This document shows positions 22,811 to 35,171 of a DNA stretch of 64,000 bases, piece after piece. The notes beneath the pieces were generated by a model. It was not told where the DNA came from. It was given only the letters and a program-made list of their open reading frames with translations, and did not search any database. How positions within the stretch are numbered: the first letter of the stretch is position 1; every line of letters begins with the position of its first letter. Where the stretch lies: contig OY783203.1 in NCBI GenBank assembly GCA_963678705.1, forward strand, positions 30,899,505 to 30,963,504, written 5' to 3'. This DNA is from Panorpa germanica (Eukaryota; Arthropoda; Insecta; Mecoptera; Panorpidae). A program made the position numbers and the translations under genes.

Positions 22811-23808
22811 TTCCACAGATCTTATTTATAAAATTTTGGTGCGTAGTGTACTCTATATGTATACAACCGCAAAGCCCGGATCATAAAGTCATTAAATATG
22901 TTGAAAGAGTACGGTTGCAGTGATATGATAGTTTTGAATTAATTATTTATATGTTCTATCCATATTATTTTGCTTTATGTTCAATGTTTGCAGTTATCAT
23001 AGAACCAAAAGGGAGCGGAGGAGTACCTTGGTTTAGGTTTTGATGTTTGCAAAGCTTTGCTTTAGCTAATGATTTATGTTTTGTAGGTATGATACTCTTA
23101 GTAAAGTTATTTGATTTCAAATAAATGAATAATATCATTTATATTATATTAAATTCAGTTGATGTCGACATACGTTGCGTTGGAATTAACAGAATAATTA
23201 TAATTAATATCAAAGGATAATGTATTTAATTCAACATGTCAGTTTCCTATATATAATTAATACAGAGTTTGTTATACCCAGAGCCGGCTGGAGAGGGGCC
23301 CCAAATACAATTACGTCTACAAAACAATAATTTTCTCGCCCGAAATTTAAATTTAAAAAATTTAAAGGCACAACGTTTAACGTTAAAATTTTGATGTAGG
23401 CTTATTGTGCTTAGCCTCAGTATTTTATGGAAACAGCTGAGAAAACGTCGTAAGGCCCATTACCACCAGTGCCGCTTTATCATAGGCAACATAGATCTGT
23501 GCATAGATTCACACCGCAAAAAAATGGTTTATTATATTAATTTATTTAAAAACAAGTAAATTTTTTTTGCTTTTATCAGGAAATGACTTTTCTTTTAGGT
23601 ATCACGAGGATTGCTTGATAATATTTTAAAATTTATTTCTTTCTTAGCTCTAACGGAGATTTTTGGGAACAAGTAACCTACTTTTCACATATAAAAAAAA
23701 ATTATGAAAATATCTAAAAGCATCCCTAATTTTCCCTCTTCTTTTCTTTCCAATTTTTGTTTTTATTTTGAATGTACTTGCAATGTTAGAAGTGCAGAGT
23801 ATTTAATA
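22811..23808. other. No gene; one repeat end at 23277-23520
   Basis: The CCCAGAGCCGGC start at 23279 and ATAGGCAACATAGATC at 23485 resemble the patch at 15660-15717 and suggest a TIR element of about 240 bp, strongly decayed. Otherwise featureless. Confidence 0.4.
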
Positions 23809-24490
23809 CGATGGTAATTTGATAATTCAGTGACTTTTTTAATTTCTCGCGCATCTCCCGTCAACTGTCATCTATTAATAGACTACTGTCAAATTTTGAG
23901 CAAGCTGCAACATTTGCAACATTGGGTTTGACAGCTATTGAAAGCAGCTACCCAGTAAACAATTTGATGAAGTGTCTCTTTTTGTGACATTTCTATCACT
24001 TCAATTATAGTTCACATCAATTTTATCTTCATTTGTATTCCGACAGATGGAGTGGTTTCACGATTTGTAGCCGATAAAATAGATATTTCATATGAACGAC
24101 TGTATGAAACTTAACTGTAAATGAAATCTTTCATGACAAAAAAGTCATGCGCATCTTCAATATGATAGTGAAGTGACTTCAAAATGTTTACTGGGTATTC
24201 GCGCGATGGATGCCGCGATTGCGATTGAGTGTGTAGTACTATGGCAAAAATCCAAAAATTGGGCAACGAAATGTTACCACACCCACCATATTTTCTAGAT
24301 TTAACACTCTGTGACTCTTTCTTGTTTTCAAACCTAAAAAAATGGCTGGGCGGAGATTTAGGTCTAATAAAGAGATCATTATTGAAACAAACGCCTATTT
24401 TGACGGACTTGTGAAAACATATTTTTCGGAAGGAATAAAATAATTGGGAAAACGTTGGACTAAATGTATCGAGCCTTAAGGAGGTACAAA
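23809..24490 (+). pseudogene. mariner relic with decayed catalytic-domain segment
   Basis: The left terminus CGATGGTAATTTGATAATTC follows a TA and matches the ends of the 18191-18857 element except for one base. The right terminus is lost. From 24200 the plus strand reads MDAAIAIECV then MAKIQKLGNEMLPHPPYFLD and LTLCDSFLFSNLKKWLGG. This is the HPPYSPDLAPSDYFLF motif that carries the third catalytic Asp of mariner transposases, with several substitutions. Downstream, in shifted frames, come ILTDL, YFSEGIK and GKRWTKCIEP, the remaining C-terminal motifs, broken by stops. About 300 bp between the terminus and the catalytic block has no recognisable coding. It is inactive. Confidence 0.75.
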
Positions 24491-24837
24491 TTATCTTTCG
24501 GTAATACGAAATGCAAAATACTAAGTACATGAAGGACGAGCAAATATTGGGACTGTACCTTTGAAAATAAATTTTTCAATTCCCTATTAAACTGCTTTTT
24601 GCTTGTTATAATGATTTTTGTATGCATATAATAGTTTAATAAATGAAAAATTATCTATAATTAATATCAAATTTATATTAATTCAATTTAAATTCAAATT
24701 AAATATTTTGAAACAGGAATAGTAAATTTGGGAATGCTGTAAATTTACGTGTGTTGATGCATGCGTGATTTGGTTCTTTGACAAATAAATTGTTATATTT
24801 TATATAATATTTATTGACATTTTGAATTTCCCGCTCA

Positions 24838-25195
24838 AATTGGCATTTACAACGTTGCCGGCTCATAACCCACATTTACTGTTTCTTACTGGTTTTATTT
24901 AAATATTTTCGTATATAGGTATCCTTTTAATAATTTTCTTTTTGCAATAGTTACAGAAAAGATTCTTTTATATACACTTAGTTTTTGAAAGCCGTGTCAC
25001 CATTTTTTTATAGTTAAAAGTTATATTATGTGATGAAATTGAGCTAAAAATTATGATTTGTATGGAAAATGACTATTTTTAATCATGTATAAATAAAAAA
25101 CTATGAACCGTAGGTCTCTAAAATTTTGAGACAGCATGTATTTTAACTATTTGTATCGACCCTCCAAATTTCACGACGTTTTCATCATTTACGTT
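24838..25195. repeat. ~360 bp interspersed repeat, inverted partner at 31905-32260
   Basis: The reverse complement of this stretch aligns along its whole length with 31905-32260. Shared blocks include AACGTTGCCGGCTC, AAAGGATACCTAT, TGGTGACACGG, TAACTTTTAACTAT and GAGACAGCATGT. Identity looks to be about 80%. No coding frame and no clear terminal repeats, so the class is unknown. Confidence 0.75.
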
Positions 25196-25977
25196 TACGT
25201 CCTATATCTCCTTAAGAAGACTATGTTGATAAATAAACCGCTTTTTTTTCCGAAAAAATATATTTTATTAAAAAAAAAAAGGCAAAAAACTAAAACTAAA
25301 GTCAGTACGTGAGAATGGTACTACATATTCAAGCTAGAACAAAACAGCACCCCTTTAAAAATAATTTAATAATACAAAAATAAAAAATTGGCACACTCCT
25401 TTTTTTTAAAGCCTTCTTTTCTATTGAAGTTGAAATTAAACACCCTGGAATCTTATTGTATTGCAAATGTAACTTTCAAGTATTGCGCAGACGATATTAC
25501 AGTAAATTAGATTAATTTCTACAGAACTATTCTTTAGAAATAAAATTCAACCGTCTCGAGTTCTAAATTTGATTATATGCATTCTCAAAGAAAACGATGA
25601 GAAGAGAAAAGAATGACTGACAAAAAAAAAATCTATATAATATTTTTGTAGCAATAAAAAAAAAGTTTTATAAAAGATATTTCATTAGTATTATTAATTT
25701 TACTAAAGATTTTAAATTATTTTATAATAAAAGTTTATTAAATAGTCACTTCATATTTGATGCAGACATAAAATATAATTATAAGTTCGTTTAAGTTCAT
25801 ACAGCAAATAATTTAGAAAAAATAAAGGATTGCGAGATTATAACGTCTGTGTGCTTTTTAATCAAAATTCTATTTTTATAGATAATTATTAATACAGAAA
25901 TACCGCTCTGCCGGCTTGACTATCAAAATATGGCCGCAAGTGCTTATAATTAAAATTTAGTTAATACTAAAAAAAAA
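25196..25977. other. AT-rich stretch, no gene seen
   Basis: Poly-A/T runs (25247-25280, 25622-25665) and no recognised element or frame. Confidence 0.5.
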
Positions 25978-26062
25978 CCCAATATAGTAGGAGGTCGACG
26001 ATGATAGAACTTAGCATCGGAAATCAAAATCGGAAAAATTCCGACGTTAAATAAGTAAATTA
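25978..26062 (+). mobile_element. SINE tail fragment
   Basis: AATATAGTAGGAGGTCG, GATAGAACTTAGCATCGGAA and CCGACGTTAAATAAGTAAAT are the 3' part of the tRNA-derived SINE family seen intact at 45957-46214. The head and middle are absent. Confidence 0.7.
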
Positions 26063-26790
26063 AAAAAAAACAATGTTGCTAATGTCACATAGCACCTTCT
26101 TTCACTTAACTAAGTCTTTCTTCGTACAAGTTTATCGTATTGTACGATAATTACAAAACTATTAAATATAGACGATGAAGAGAGCGTAGCGTGTCGTGCT
26201 ACAAAATTTCCACACAATGCAAAAGAATGTAAATACTTGGTCATAATAATGTAAACTGTTAAGAAACAAAAAACTTATAATATATGAGTACATAACCTAA
26301 AATAATGAACGTATGTACGAATATAAAATACAAGCACATACCAGTATGACTACGAAATATATACAAGAATATCTTTAATACAAATCTTTTCCGTTTCTAA
26401 CAGCATAATAATTATTACACATGCACATGTCCTATTTCATTTATTCAAAGTACCATTACTCGACAAGACTGAGCTGAGCTGAGCTGAGCTGGTCTGCTTG
26501 CTGGACTTGCCTGGAATCAGAGTGAAACCTCTACCTCTACCTCTGCTACGGAATATATTCATATTTAATGTGTTCCAAAGCTAAAGAATTTAATGGTCTG
26601 TTATATAATTTGAAATAATATAGTGGCCAGAAAACAAAACCCTTAAATATAAATGTTTTTATCGTGTATTTAAATATATTATCTTTACAAGAGATTAAAA
26701 TTCAAGAACCTGAAAGTTTCAACAAGGAAATAGAATAAAGACAAAACTATAAATTTGAGAAATGTAGTAGCATATAACTAATGGAGAGTG
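26063..26790. other. No gene; short pentamer tandem
   Basis: The GAGCT repeat at 26469-26491 (GCTGAGCTGAGCTGAGCTG) is the only notable structure. Confidence 0.5.
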
Positions 26791-26795
26791 ACATA

Positions 26796-27400
26796 CGAGG
26801 TCTGTTCAAAAAATAGGGTGAATTTTCATTTTTCTCAAAAAATATTTATTTATTCATCAATTTCTATTTTGTCCCCTTCAAATATAATCAGATATAATAC
26901 ACTTGTGCCAGCGTTTTTTCCAATTCTCGAAGCAGTTCTGATATGCACTTTTTGGAATGTTCTTGAGCTCTTTCAGCGATTCGGTTTGTATCTCCTCAAT
27001 CGTCTCAAAACGCCGTCCTTTCATGGGTGCTGAGCGTCCAGGGCGAGCGTCGTCATTCACATCTTCTCGACCTTCTGTGAAAAGCTTGTACCACTTGTAA
27101 ACATTTTTTAGGCTTAAAGTAGACTCACCGTATGCCACTTTCAACATTTCAAGTGTTTTGATTCCATTTGGAGCACTTGATTCCATTTTTCACATAAAAT
27201 TTAATGCAAACTCTTTGACCCATGTTTTTCGACTTCTAACTTTTATGCCTCTCACAAACAAATTAAATGTGCTATATAGCTAAAACTGTGAACATATGTT
27301 CGAGACGAGTGTACCAACATAATAAAATAAAAAAATCGATAATCGAATGTACGTAGCCCGCGAAATTTGAAAATTCACCTTATTTTTTGAACAGACCTCG
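26796..27400 (-). mobile_element. Internally deleted mariner with TA duplication
   Basis: Termini CGAGGTCTGTTCAAAAAATA (left) and its inverse at the right are near perfect over about 30 bp. TA occurs at 26794-26795 and 27401-27402. The length of 605 bp is roughly half of a full mariner. It is inserted in the arm of a long-TIR MITE: removing it joins GTGACA-TA to TAGATGGCGC, the arm sequence seen at 17624-17640. Confidence 0.85.
26878..27223 (-). pseudogene. mariner transposase, HTH plus C-terminal tail
   Basis: The ancestral start is probably the ATG at 27223, reading MGQRVCIKFYVKNGIKCSK before a frameshift near 27175. The continuing frame, which has its own ATG at 27186, gives KTLEMLKVAYGESTL, then VYKWYKLFTEGREDVNDDAR and PGRS, the second half of the helix-turn-helix domain. 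It then jumps directly, in frame, to FETIEEIQTESLKELKNIP, AYQNCFENWKKRWHKC and IISDYI, the C-terminal end of the protein. The catalytic region with the DD34D triad is removed. The 102-residue frame is uninterrupted, which fits an internally deleted element that was mobilised by a complete relative. It is not catalytically competent. Confidence 0.85.
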
Positions 27401-27645
27401 TATAGATGGCGCAAATCCATATGATTTTTAAATAGTACCACCCTCAACGATGTGTCAAAATTTCATAACATTTCTACCATTAGCTTACGGGTCACAGTGG
27501 TTTTAGTGACGCTGCTATTGTAATTTTCAAATCATTGCTTTTTAATCAGAAAAAATACCGTCCAAGCAAATCAATGACTCGATAAGTGTTATTCGGACTC
27601 GGTATACCATATGTCATCCTACGAACTTATTGAGTGATGATAATA
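27401..27645 (+). mobile_element. Long-TIR MITE (mariner-type), left end interrupted
   Basis: Reads TAGATGGCGCAAATCCATAT, GTGTCAAAATTTCATAACAT, AAGTGTTATTCGGACTCGG and then the outer end ATGTCATCCTACGAACTTAT followed by TGAGTGATGA. The outer left end would lie upstream of 26794, beyond the nested mariner, but only the GTGACATA part is clear there. Confidence 0.6.
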
Positions 27646-28479
27646 TGTTTGATTTAATTGAGGTCCTTGTCGCTGAGTATGGTCAAACAACATGTCACAC
27701 ATAATTTTAAGATATGGTCATTATTTACAACAGTGTATTTATTTGATTAGAATAACTTAACTAAGCAATACACTACTCATCAAAGCATGACTCAATATCA
27801 GAGAAAAATCGAAATTTGAATTGAATATGTAGTTCTAAGAAATTTTTTTATCCTTTATCCGATTTAATACTCAGGTAACTCATAAAGACAAAATTATAAT
27901 ACACAAAAACTTGTGGAATAACGCTAGAATGCTAAATATTCGAGATATCTCAGTAATGAACTGGACGATTGATATATATACCTGCTTAAAAGTGAGTTTA
28001 ATGTCAAACGGTTCATCGAATATGACTAAAGCAGTATTTCTGTTAATTTACCGCTGTTAGAGCTGTCGCTTGTCGCTTTTTACACAGCTTTGTGCTGCTG
28101 CATTTGGAAGTAGTGTCCTAAATAGTTATAATATTTAGGCTTAGGAAAAGAAACAGGAAATTATACAAAAAAAAACACCGACATCTCTAAAACGTAACAC
28201 TTTCCATAATTTAAAATACTTCATTAAAATTATCAAATACTAAATTTTTCTTAAAGTGACTCTAAATGAATAAGTAAATTGGTCAAATTTTTTGAAAATA
28301 ATAAAATAAACTTATAAATTTTACAGATTGAAAATTTTATGTAAAAGTATTATACGATGTAGAAGTAATATTATACTCCATTGTAGACGGCGCAGTAGAG
28401 AGAGTATTGATGTTTTACGCAGGTGTGACCCCCGCATCAGTGATATATTTTCTGGATCTACTATGCCTGAATAATGCGA

Positions 28480-28640
28480 CATGATACGTCATAAATATGG
28501 CAAACATCTGTAGCGCTAAAACTCGAATTCGACAACTCGAATTTTGAATTGCTATATCTCCGTCAAGATTTAGATATTTAAATAAATTTAAATAAAAGCG
28601 CCCCATTTGTTAACATCAATTTCAATCAACAATTGTAAAA
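28480..28640 (+). mobile_element. Diverged GGGCTTG-family fragment
   Basis: ATATGGCAAACATCTGTAGC, GCTATATCTCCGTCAAGATT and AACATCAATTTCAATCAACA match the 3' part of the elements at 10188 and 43355 at noticeably lower identity. Neither terminus is intact. Confidence 0.6.
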
Positions 28641-29472
28641 TTAACCCCGTTCATGAGACCTTATTGAGACTGAAATCAAAGTATTTAATATACACAGGAC
28701 TATTACTTATCGATTTATTTTAAATTTCTATTCTCTTACTGTTCTATCGATACTCATAATTTGATTCTTTCGTTCCGCGAATTGAAGGTATTTTTTTATT
28801 TCTGTGCTATACGCGTGTAATAATTTTTGACTACTTCGGCTGACAGTATGAATATAAAATATATAACAGCTAAAATAACAAATCGGTTTGTTGACAGACA
28901 ACAAATTTACTGTATGGAGAAAATTTCCTCTTCCACTTTTTCCTCTTGTCGTCCTCGTCCTCGTCGATACAATGAATGACAACGTGTCAGAAGTGTCGTC
29001 ATGTCGTCATGTCGAGGATGATGCTTGTGTGGGCGTTTGTTTGATTATGTCATAGTCATATCGCATATGCGTGCTTTGCTGGGGTAGTTTACGCATTTGC
29101 AATATTTGAATCGTACAAGAGCAAACTGGGAACAATCAGAGGGATTTATGTTTTGTTTATCTTATTGAACAGGCCACCCCCCAACCCCCAAACCATACCA
29201 CGATGGCTACTAGGTCATTTCAGATTTCTTTTACAAAATATACAGATATTGAAATTCAATGCAAAATTCTGTATACAAAATATGAAAAAACGGTACATTG
29301 GTCGAAAGCACTTCTACTTGACCTCGGACTGCTGTACCTTCGGGTTGTTCCATATAGAAAATCAGAAAGAAACGATTTTCTTGTATAAATGAAATTTGTA
29401 TTTTATACATTTTCTACAGTACGCTTATTTTAAATGTAAACTTCATTGTACATCGTCACAATTTTTGTAAGA
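28641..29472. other. No gene I can support
   Basis: Open frames at 29153-29392 and 29203-29388 (plus) and 28728-28982 (minus) have mixed composition but match no family I recognise and have no flanking splice or promoter evidence. A short GTCGTCAT tandem lies at 28997-29015. Confidence 0.4.
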
Positions 29473-29663
29473 ATCCATAAATTACGTCACACGCGAAGGG
29501 GGGGGGGGGGGGGAAGGGTCTTAAAACGTAACATAAAATATATAACCAAATTTAGTTAAAATCAAAAAAAATTCTAAGAACAATAAAATACCTTCCGCAA
29601 AACGTGACAAGGACGGGAGGGGAGTCAGAATTGCAGGAAATTTGTGTGACGTAATTTATGGAT
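29473..29663. mobile_element. 191 bp MITE with perfect 20 bp terminal repeats
   Basis: The left end ATCCATAAATTACGTCACAC is the exact complement of the right end. Directly inside is a run of 16 G (29498-29513). The type, with TCCATAAATTACGTCAC ends and G/C-runs, is common in insect genomes. Related decayed pieces are at 6480-6700, 12426 and 40370-40450. It is non-coding. No target duplication was confirmed. Confidence 0.85.
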
Positions 29664-31904
29664 AGCCCCTAACCGCAATGTTGGAAAAGTTTGGGAGCCC
29701 TTGATATAGAAGATCGAGTAAATACGAAAAGGAGAAGGAAAACAAAAAATTGATGCTAACATTGGAAACATTTGCACCCAAAACTTAATCCATGACAAAA
29801 GGGGCATTTTCTAAAGGATTTGTCCGTGTTTGCTATAAGGAAATTTTTTTCAAGTGTTTCAAAATTTTGAAAGTGTTGAATGTTTAGAGCCTTGAATTTT
29901 TAGTAAACAATATAAAAAAATATCATCGAGCTCGTTAAAAAAAATTTAATCAAACAAAAAATAATGTTTAGGTATTCGTGCTTCATATTCGTAACGAGTG
30001 TAAGGTCGTATGACTTCGTACGATGTCGTGTCTAGAGGCAACCACCCACCAAGCAACACCCTATACATACCGATTGTGGTTTCATTTGGAGCATCATTTT
30101 TGTAGTATTTGGTTATTATGTTATTGACAACAAATACTAAAAAAAAATAATTACCAAAATAAAATACCATATAATTATGTTTAAATTGTTCCCCTTCGAT
30201 CTCCTCCAATATAGTTGGACATGATTATACACGTAGAATATTTTAAACACCCCATGAGAAAATTAGAAATATTGATTTCCACCTACCTTAATAATTAAAA
30301 AAGATTTCCAAAACTTCTATTTCAAATCCTGAAAAATAAAAGAAAATATATATTAGATATAAGAAATACTAGTTTAGGTAGGTGTACAGTAACAGAGATC
30401 GTTAAGGCTACACAGGCTTCGATTCCCATAACCAGGGCACAGTTCAGCGAAAAACTATTTGTTTTGGACTACATACAATTGCGCTCAGTGAAAACTAATT
30501 ATGACCAGATGCAATTGATTTCTTGCAGACGGGTTAAAAGCAATTTCAATAACGATAAATCTGAATACTATTGTGACTAGATACAATTGAATTTTCGAGA
30601 AAAAGTCTATCTCATATTTAGAGCGCCATTTGTTCTTATTTTTGGGTTTTTGCGCTATGATCCAATTTCAGATATTTCAGGATTATATTGTTTTGAGTTT
30701 AGTTTGTTGTTATTTCACTTAATTGATTATATTTAATTTATAAGCAGCGAAGTGGTTTACATAATTCATACTATACATTACATAATTCGAGATCTCAACA
30801 CCTTAGAAAGTATCAACATAATAGACCTAACCCTTGTTTTACGCGAATTCGAAATAACACGATTCACAAAGAAGAACAAATAGTCTTTTTTGCATGAATT
30901 ATTTGTTTTCCAAAATAATTTTACTATATAAAATTAAAAAAAAACTATCTTACAAAAATGCTTCTTTATTTTATGTTTTCTAAATGTAATAAAGTAGTAA
31001 AGATACCAGTTTATGATTGGTCACGCCTAGTAATGAGGATAATATTATTTTTGTTTCCGGATATCTGTTTAGGATTAGGTTTCATTTGCTGTCTAAAATT
31101 GTTACTAATTTTAAGTAAAGGGATTCTTTGAAAATATCGTATATATAAAGCGGATCTCTAAATAAAAGAAAGGCAACTCTACAGGACGTTATTAATGAAA
31201 GTAATGTAGGTCCAATCAGTAATAAATCTTCTTTATTTCTTATTGAAACTATGGTTTTCTAAAATGTGTATTTCTTCCTTTAATAAAAATATGAATGAAA
31301 TTTTAAACATATTTTGTAGAATATATTATGAGGTTTCATAATTTTTTTTCACGGTTATTTATAACAAAATAAAATTATTTTTTAATGTTACACGGCTTTT
31401 TATATTTGTGTGACACATCCTCAATTTTTATGTATTTCTTTCACACGATTTTCTTCACGCGGATTTCGTATCTACCGTGTATTATAGGTTTAGGTGTACG
31501 AGTTGTCGCTGATTCAACTAGTATCTGCAATAGGCTAACGTTAGATAAAATAACTTCACGAAGTAAATATTTGATGTACTACAAGTGCTCGCTGCTCGAT
31601 ATACATTCAGGCTCAACGTGGTATGTGTATTATTGACATGACATGCATTTTTTAACGTAAAAACATACGAATATTTGTACAAACATATGATGTGACATTC
31701 CTTTATTAACAAAAACATCATTAAATAATATATTATTTCTGTACTACACATATTACATTAAAATATAATTAAAATAATGACTGTACAGTGTACATTTGTA
31801 CAGTGAATCTAATCCATAAATATAATATGTACACTGTTAAAAATGTGCTTAAACTTAATACAGAGTTAATGGTAACATTATGGAGGTGCAAGACCTTTAC
31901 TTTA
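29664..31904. other. AT-rich stretch, no gene seen
   Basis: No element ends or coding families recognised over about 2.2 kb. Short open frames at 29946-30209 (minus) and 31385-31636 (plus) have no supporting evidence. This is one of the longest featureless stretches. Confidence 0.5.
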
Positions 31905-32260
31905 AATGATGAAAATGTCGTGAAATTTCGAGGATCGATAAAAATAATTAAAACACATGCTGTCTCAAAATTTTAGTGACCTGGGTTTCATAGTTTTCTT
32001 TTTTAGAATGATTAAAATAGCTAATTTCCATATATATCATAAATTTTAGCTCAATTTCACCACATAACATAACTTTTAACTATGAAAAAATGGTGACACG
32101 GGTTTCAAAAACTAGGTGTATATAAAAAAAAATCTTTTTGAAACTACTGAAATTATCAAAAGGATACCTATTTACGAAAATAATTAAATAAAAGCAGTAA
32201 AAAAAGTAAATGTGGCTTAAGAGCCGGCAACGTTACTAATCGCAAATCGAGAGAAAAATT
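31905..32260. repeat. ~360 bp interspersed repeat, inverted partner at 24838-25195
   Basis: See the partner at 24838. The complement relationship covers the whole stretch and may extend about 40 bp further to the left (CATTATGGAGGTGC). Confidence 0.75.
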
Positions 32261-33422
32261 CAAATTAAAACGAGATTGTACCTAAGAAATGAATAAATCA
32301 TATACTTCTTTTAAAGTAGAAAGGGGGAGTGGAGGGGGCGGGGTCAAATTCCGGAAGGCATAAATTTTATGATTAGTTTATGAAAAAAAATTATTTTGGT
32401 GGGGAAATGTTTTTTTTTTTGTAGTTCTCATGGGTTGATAGGGACAACTAACTTATCCTGTTACTTCTTTTTTGACTTTAATTTTCTTTCACCAATGAAA
32501 AGAAAAAAATTAATTTCTTTTTTAAATTCGTATTATGTAAGGGGCAGAGTGGGGTCAATGTCAAATTCTTGCCTCGGTTCGAAAAAATTGTAGATCCGTT
32601 ACTGAATTACTTATTTATACAATTAATTAAATTTATTTGTACAACAAACACAATTCATGTCTCTAGTAACAACTGCGCATGTGCCCTAATTTGATTTACG
32701 ACCAGCAAGCAAACTTGCTAATGTAAATGCAGTGTAAAATATTTCTAAAAACAAACTAGAGTTAAAAATGAATTCAGTCTGAATTCATATGGTAAAAGAA
32801 CCATTATTCCGTTTCATTTTCTGGTTTACTGGGAGACCTCGAGAAACTCGCTGACTAAATAAATACACTGGTATGTACTCGTATGTGTAAATATGACATT
32901 ACTATGTACTAAGCCATTAAAGAAAGGTTTGAGTCTCGGAATATAAGGCACGATATACAGTGGCCAGATCCTAGTATATTATTAAATATTCTACATGTCT
33001 AATATTACGTTTTTACATATAAGTAAACATGTAAAACGCTATAAAAAAGACTGTACGATATGCAAGCGAGTCTTTTTTACTCCCTAGTTAAAAACGTCAA
33101 TGAATAATTCATCATAATATTCAGCAACTACTCTGAAACGTCAAAGTATTTTCATTCATATGTCAACAAATGAAGTACAAAATGATATGAAATATTATTT
33201 TTTATATAAAACTTTTTGTTACAGTGTTGTATGACTACGAATTGCCATGTACGATGTAACATGAAGGATGGAGACCAGGGGTGGGAAATCTGTCTACCAT
33301 GGAACCCAGAAACATAGTGACAATATCTTAATGTTTATACCCAGGTAGAAATAGGTTTTGCAGTGCAAGAGGTACATTTACTAGCTTACTACAAGCTAAT
33401 TAAAGTGTCAACTATTGAATTT
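32261..33422. other. No gene; possible hAT-type ends
   Basis: The right-end-like TGTAGATCCGTTACTG at 32590-32605 and left-end-like CAGGGGTGGGAAATCTG at 33277-33293 resemble hAT termini, but no partner ends were found. A purine/G-rich patch lies at 32320-32345. TACTCGTA at 32876. Confidence 0.35.
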
Positions 33423-33531
33423 GACGACACAGTGCGCGAGAGCGAGAGTGGGTTCGACCCTCGGGTCACAGTTATATTTTCTGAGTTTGGTTACAATCAA
33501 ATTTAATTGGTTATGTGATAGATAATCATAA
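33423..33531 (+). mobile_element. tRNA-derived SINE, internally deleted
   Basis: Starts GACGACACAGTGCGCGAGAG, then jumps to GGGTTCGACCCTCGG, so about 30 bp between the A and B boxes is missing compared with the copy at 45957. It continues ATATTTTCTGAGTTTGGTTA into the family body and stops early without a tail. Confidence 0.7.
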
Positions 33532-33696
33532 ATATGAAAAAAATATGATCTTAAAAGAAAAAATATCAAAAGAGTTACAAAAGTAACGGAAAAAAGAAGA
33601 AGAAATATGTAGTTGAAAGAATAGAAGTTGTGCTGGGCTATGTAGTGAGAGGACTTCATTAAGAGGCAGTAATTGAAAGACATGTTGAAAAGTGAT

Positions 33697-33923
33697 ACAC
33701 AATAATAAAAAATGCTAATGTAAGAAATTCTTCATGTAGGATAGAAAGAATGTGCATTTCAAAAGAAGCGGGGAATGCAATGGGGCGTAAATACATCGTA
33801 ATGGAGGCGATTCCTGTGTCAGATTGTGATACAGTTATTGTTGAAATAGAAACAGATGAGCCCTTAAAGATACAAGGATATTGGACGATGAATAATAAGG
33901 ATTTTAGAGAAGCAATAATTTAA
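33697..33923 (+). CDS. Short uncharacterised open frame, possible exon or relic
   Basis: A 75-codon stretch without stops; the first ATG is at 33753 and gives a 56-residue peptide ending at TAA 33921-33923. Unlike most frames here its composition looks protein-like, with charged and aliphatic residues mixed: GRKYIVMEAIPVSDCDTVI, VEIETDEPLKIQGYWT, NNKDFREAII. I do not recognise a family. There is no signal peptide, membrane segment or known motif. The local DNA is also less AT-rich than the neighbours. It could be a domesticated or decayed TE protein, an exon of a host gene, or chance. Confidence 0.3.
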
Positions 33924-34261
33924 GAATTTGAAATAGAATGACAAAATTTAAGAATCAATGTTAATCAATGTATTTATTATGTTATTATTACGGTAACAGT
34001 AATCAAAAAAATGTAATTTCTCGCAGTAAGTGTACAATTATTTTAGTGTGAACCTCTGCATATCGAAATCAGTCAGAAATCACCTCGATAAACCGTACCT
34101 CGGCAACATCGAAATCTCCGATAATTCGCTTTTTCGTTCCCCTTGAAAATCGATAGGTATTACTATTTCTTTTTGGGAGTAGGCCTCTTTGTGAAACTCA
34201 TTCACACCCATATTTTACGGTAAAACAAATAATATAAAAATAAAAACAAAAAGCTATAAAG

Positions 34262-34380
34262 TTTCTAATGAATGTATTTAATGTCGGCCTCTTTCCGATG
34301 CAAAGATCTATCACTGACGACCTACTACTATATTGGCAGTATGGTATCGAAGCAGTCCTATGTAGTATAAATTTGTAAAA
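34262..34380 (-). mobile_element. SINE 3' fragment
   Basis: TTTAATGTCGGCCTCTTTCC, GATGCAAAGATCTATCACTG, ACGACCTACTACTATATTGG are the inverse of the SINE tail seen at 45957-46214. The head is missing. Confidence 0.65.
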
Positions 34381-35171
34381 ATGGTGAACAAAACATAATT
34401 ACATACGTAATTTATGTCTAACCAATTATTACCCAAATACCTCAAACAATTCCAATTCCAGTTTAGCGGATTTCTTCTAGACATCAACTAGATTTGATTA
34501 TATTTTAACAGTATGTTTTTCAAAGTTAAAAAAGTTTCAATTGATTAATTATTTAATGAATCAAAACTATTATATAATTTACAAATATTTTAGATACATA
34601 TTCCCGTAAATTTTTTAATACTTTGTTGAAATGTGCAAGAAAACTGAAACAGTTCGCTCACCGCAGCTTCCACTCCACTGACATAGGGAATACGAGCAAG
34701 AGGTGAGCCATAATAAAAACTGTGCCAAGATTAACACATATCTTATACAAATTTTAAAGATGTTTTAAAATTTAATGAGTTTACATAAAATATTCGACAA
34801 TAATATATTCTGCGCTATTATATTTCACACTTTATTTTATGGAAATGAATATATTATAAAATTTACGAAAAGAAATATTATATATAATATATACGAGCAT
34901 GTTACAGCTTAACATTTTGTCGAAAATTTATTTTTATTCACCTTCACTTTACTGAAACTGGTTTATTTTTGTTCAATATTGCTTCTGTAAAGCAATAAAT
35001 ATTTTCAATCTTCGATAATAGATATAAGTGTATAATGGCACCTATAAACAATTTTTAATAGATTAAATGTAATTGAGATATTTGCTAAAATATTATCACT
35101 TGCATGAGTTGTTTCGATGTGGTGATCGATGTTTCGATGATCAAAAAATATTAATCGCAAGATTTACAACA

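Noticed and set aside
24111-24530. 139-residue minus-strand frame
   Set aside because: It runs antisense to the mariner transposase relic, whose plus-strand motifs are clear.
33277-33293. hAT left end CAGGGGTGGGAAATCTG
   Set aside because: No matching right end or 8 bp duplication found downstream.
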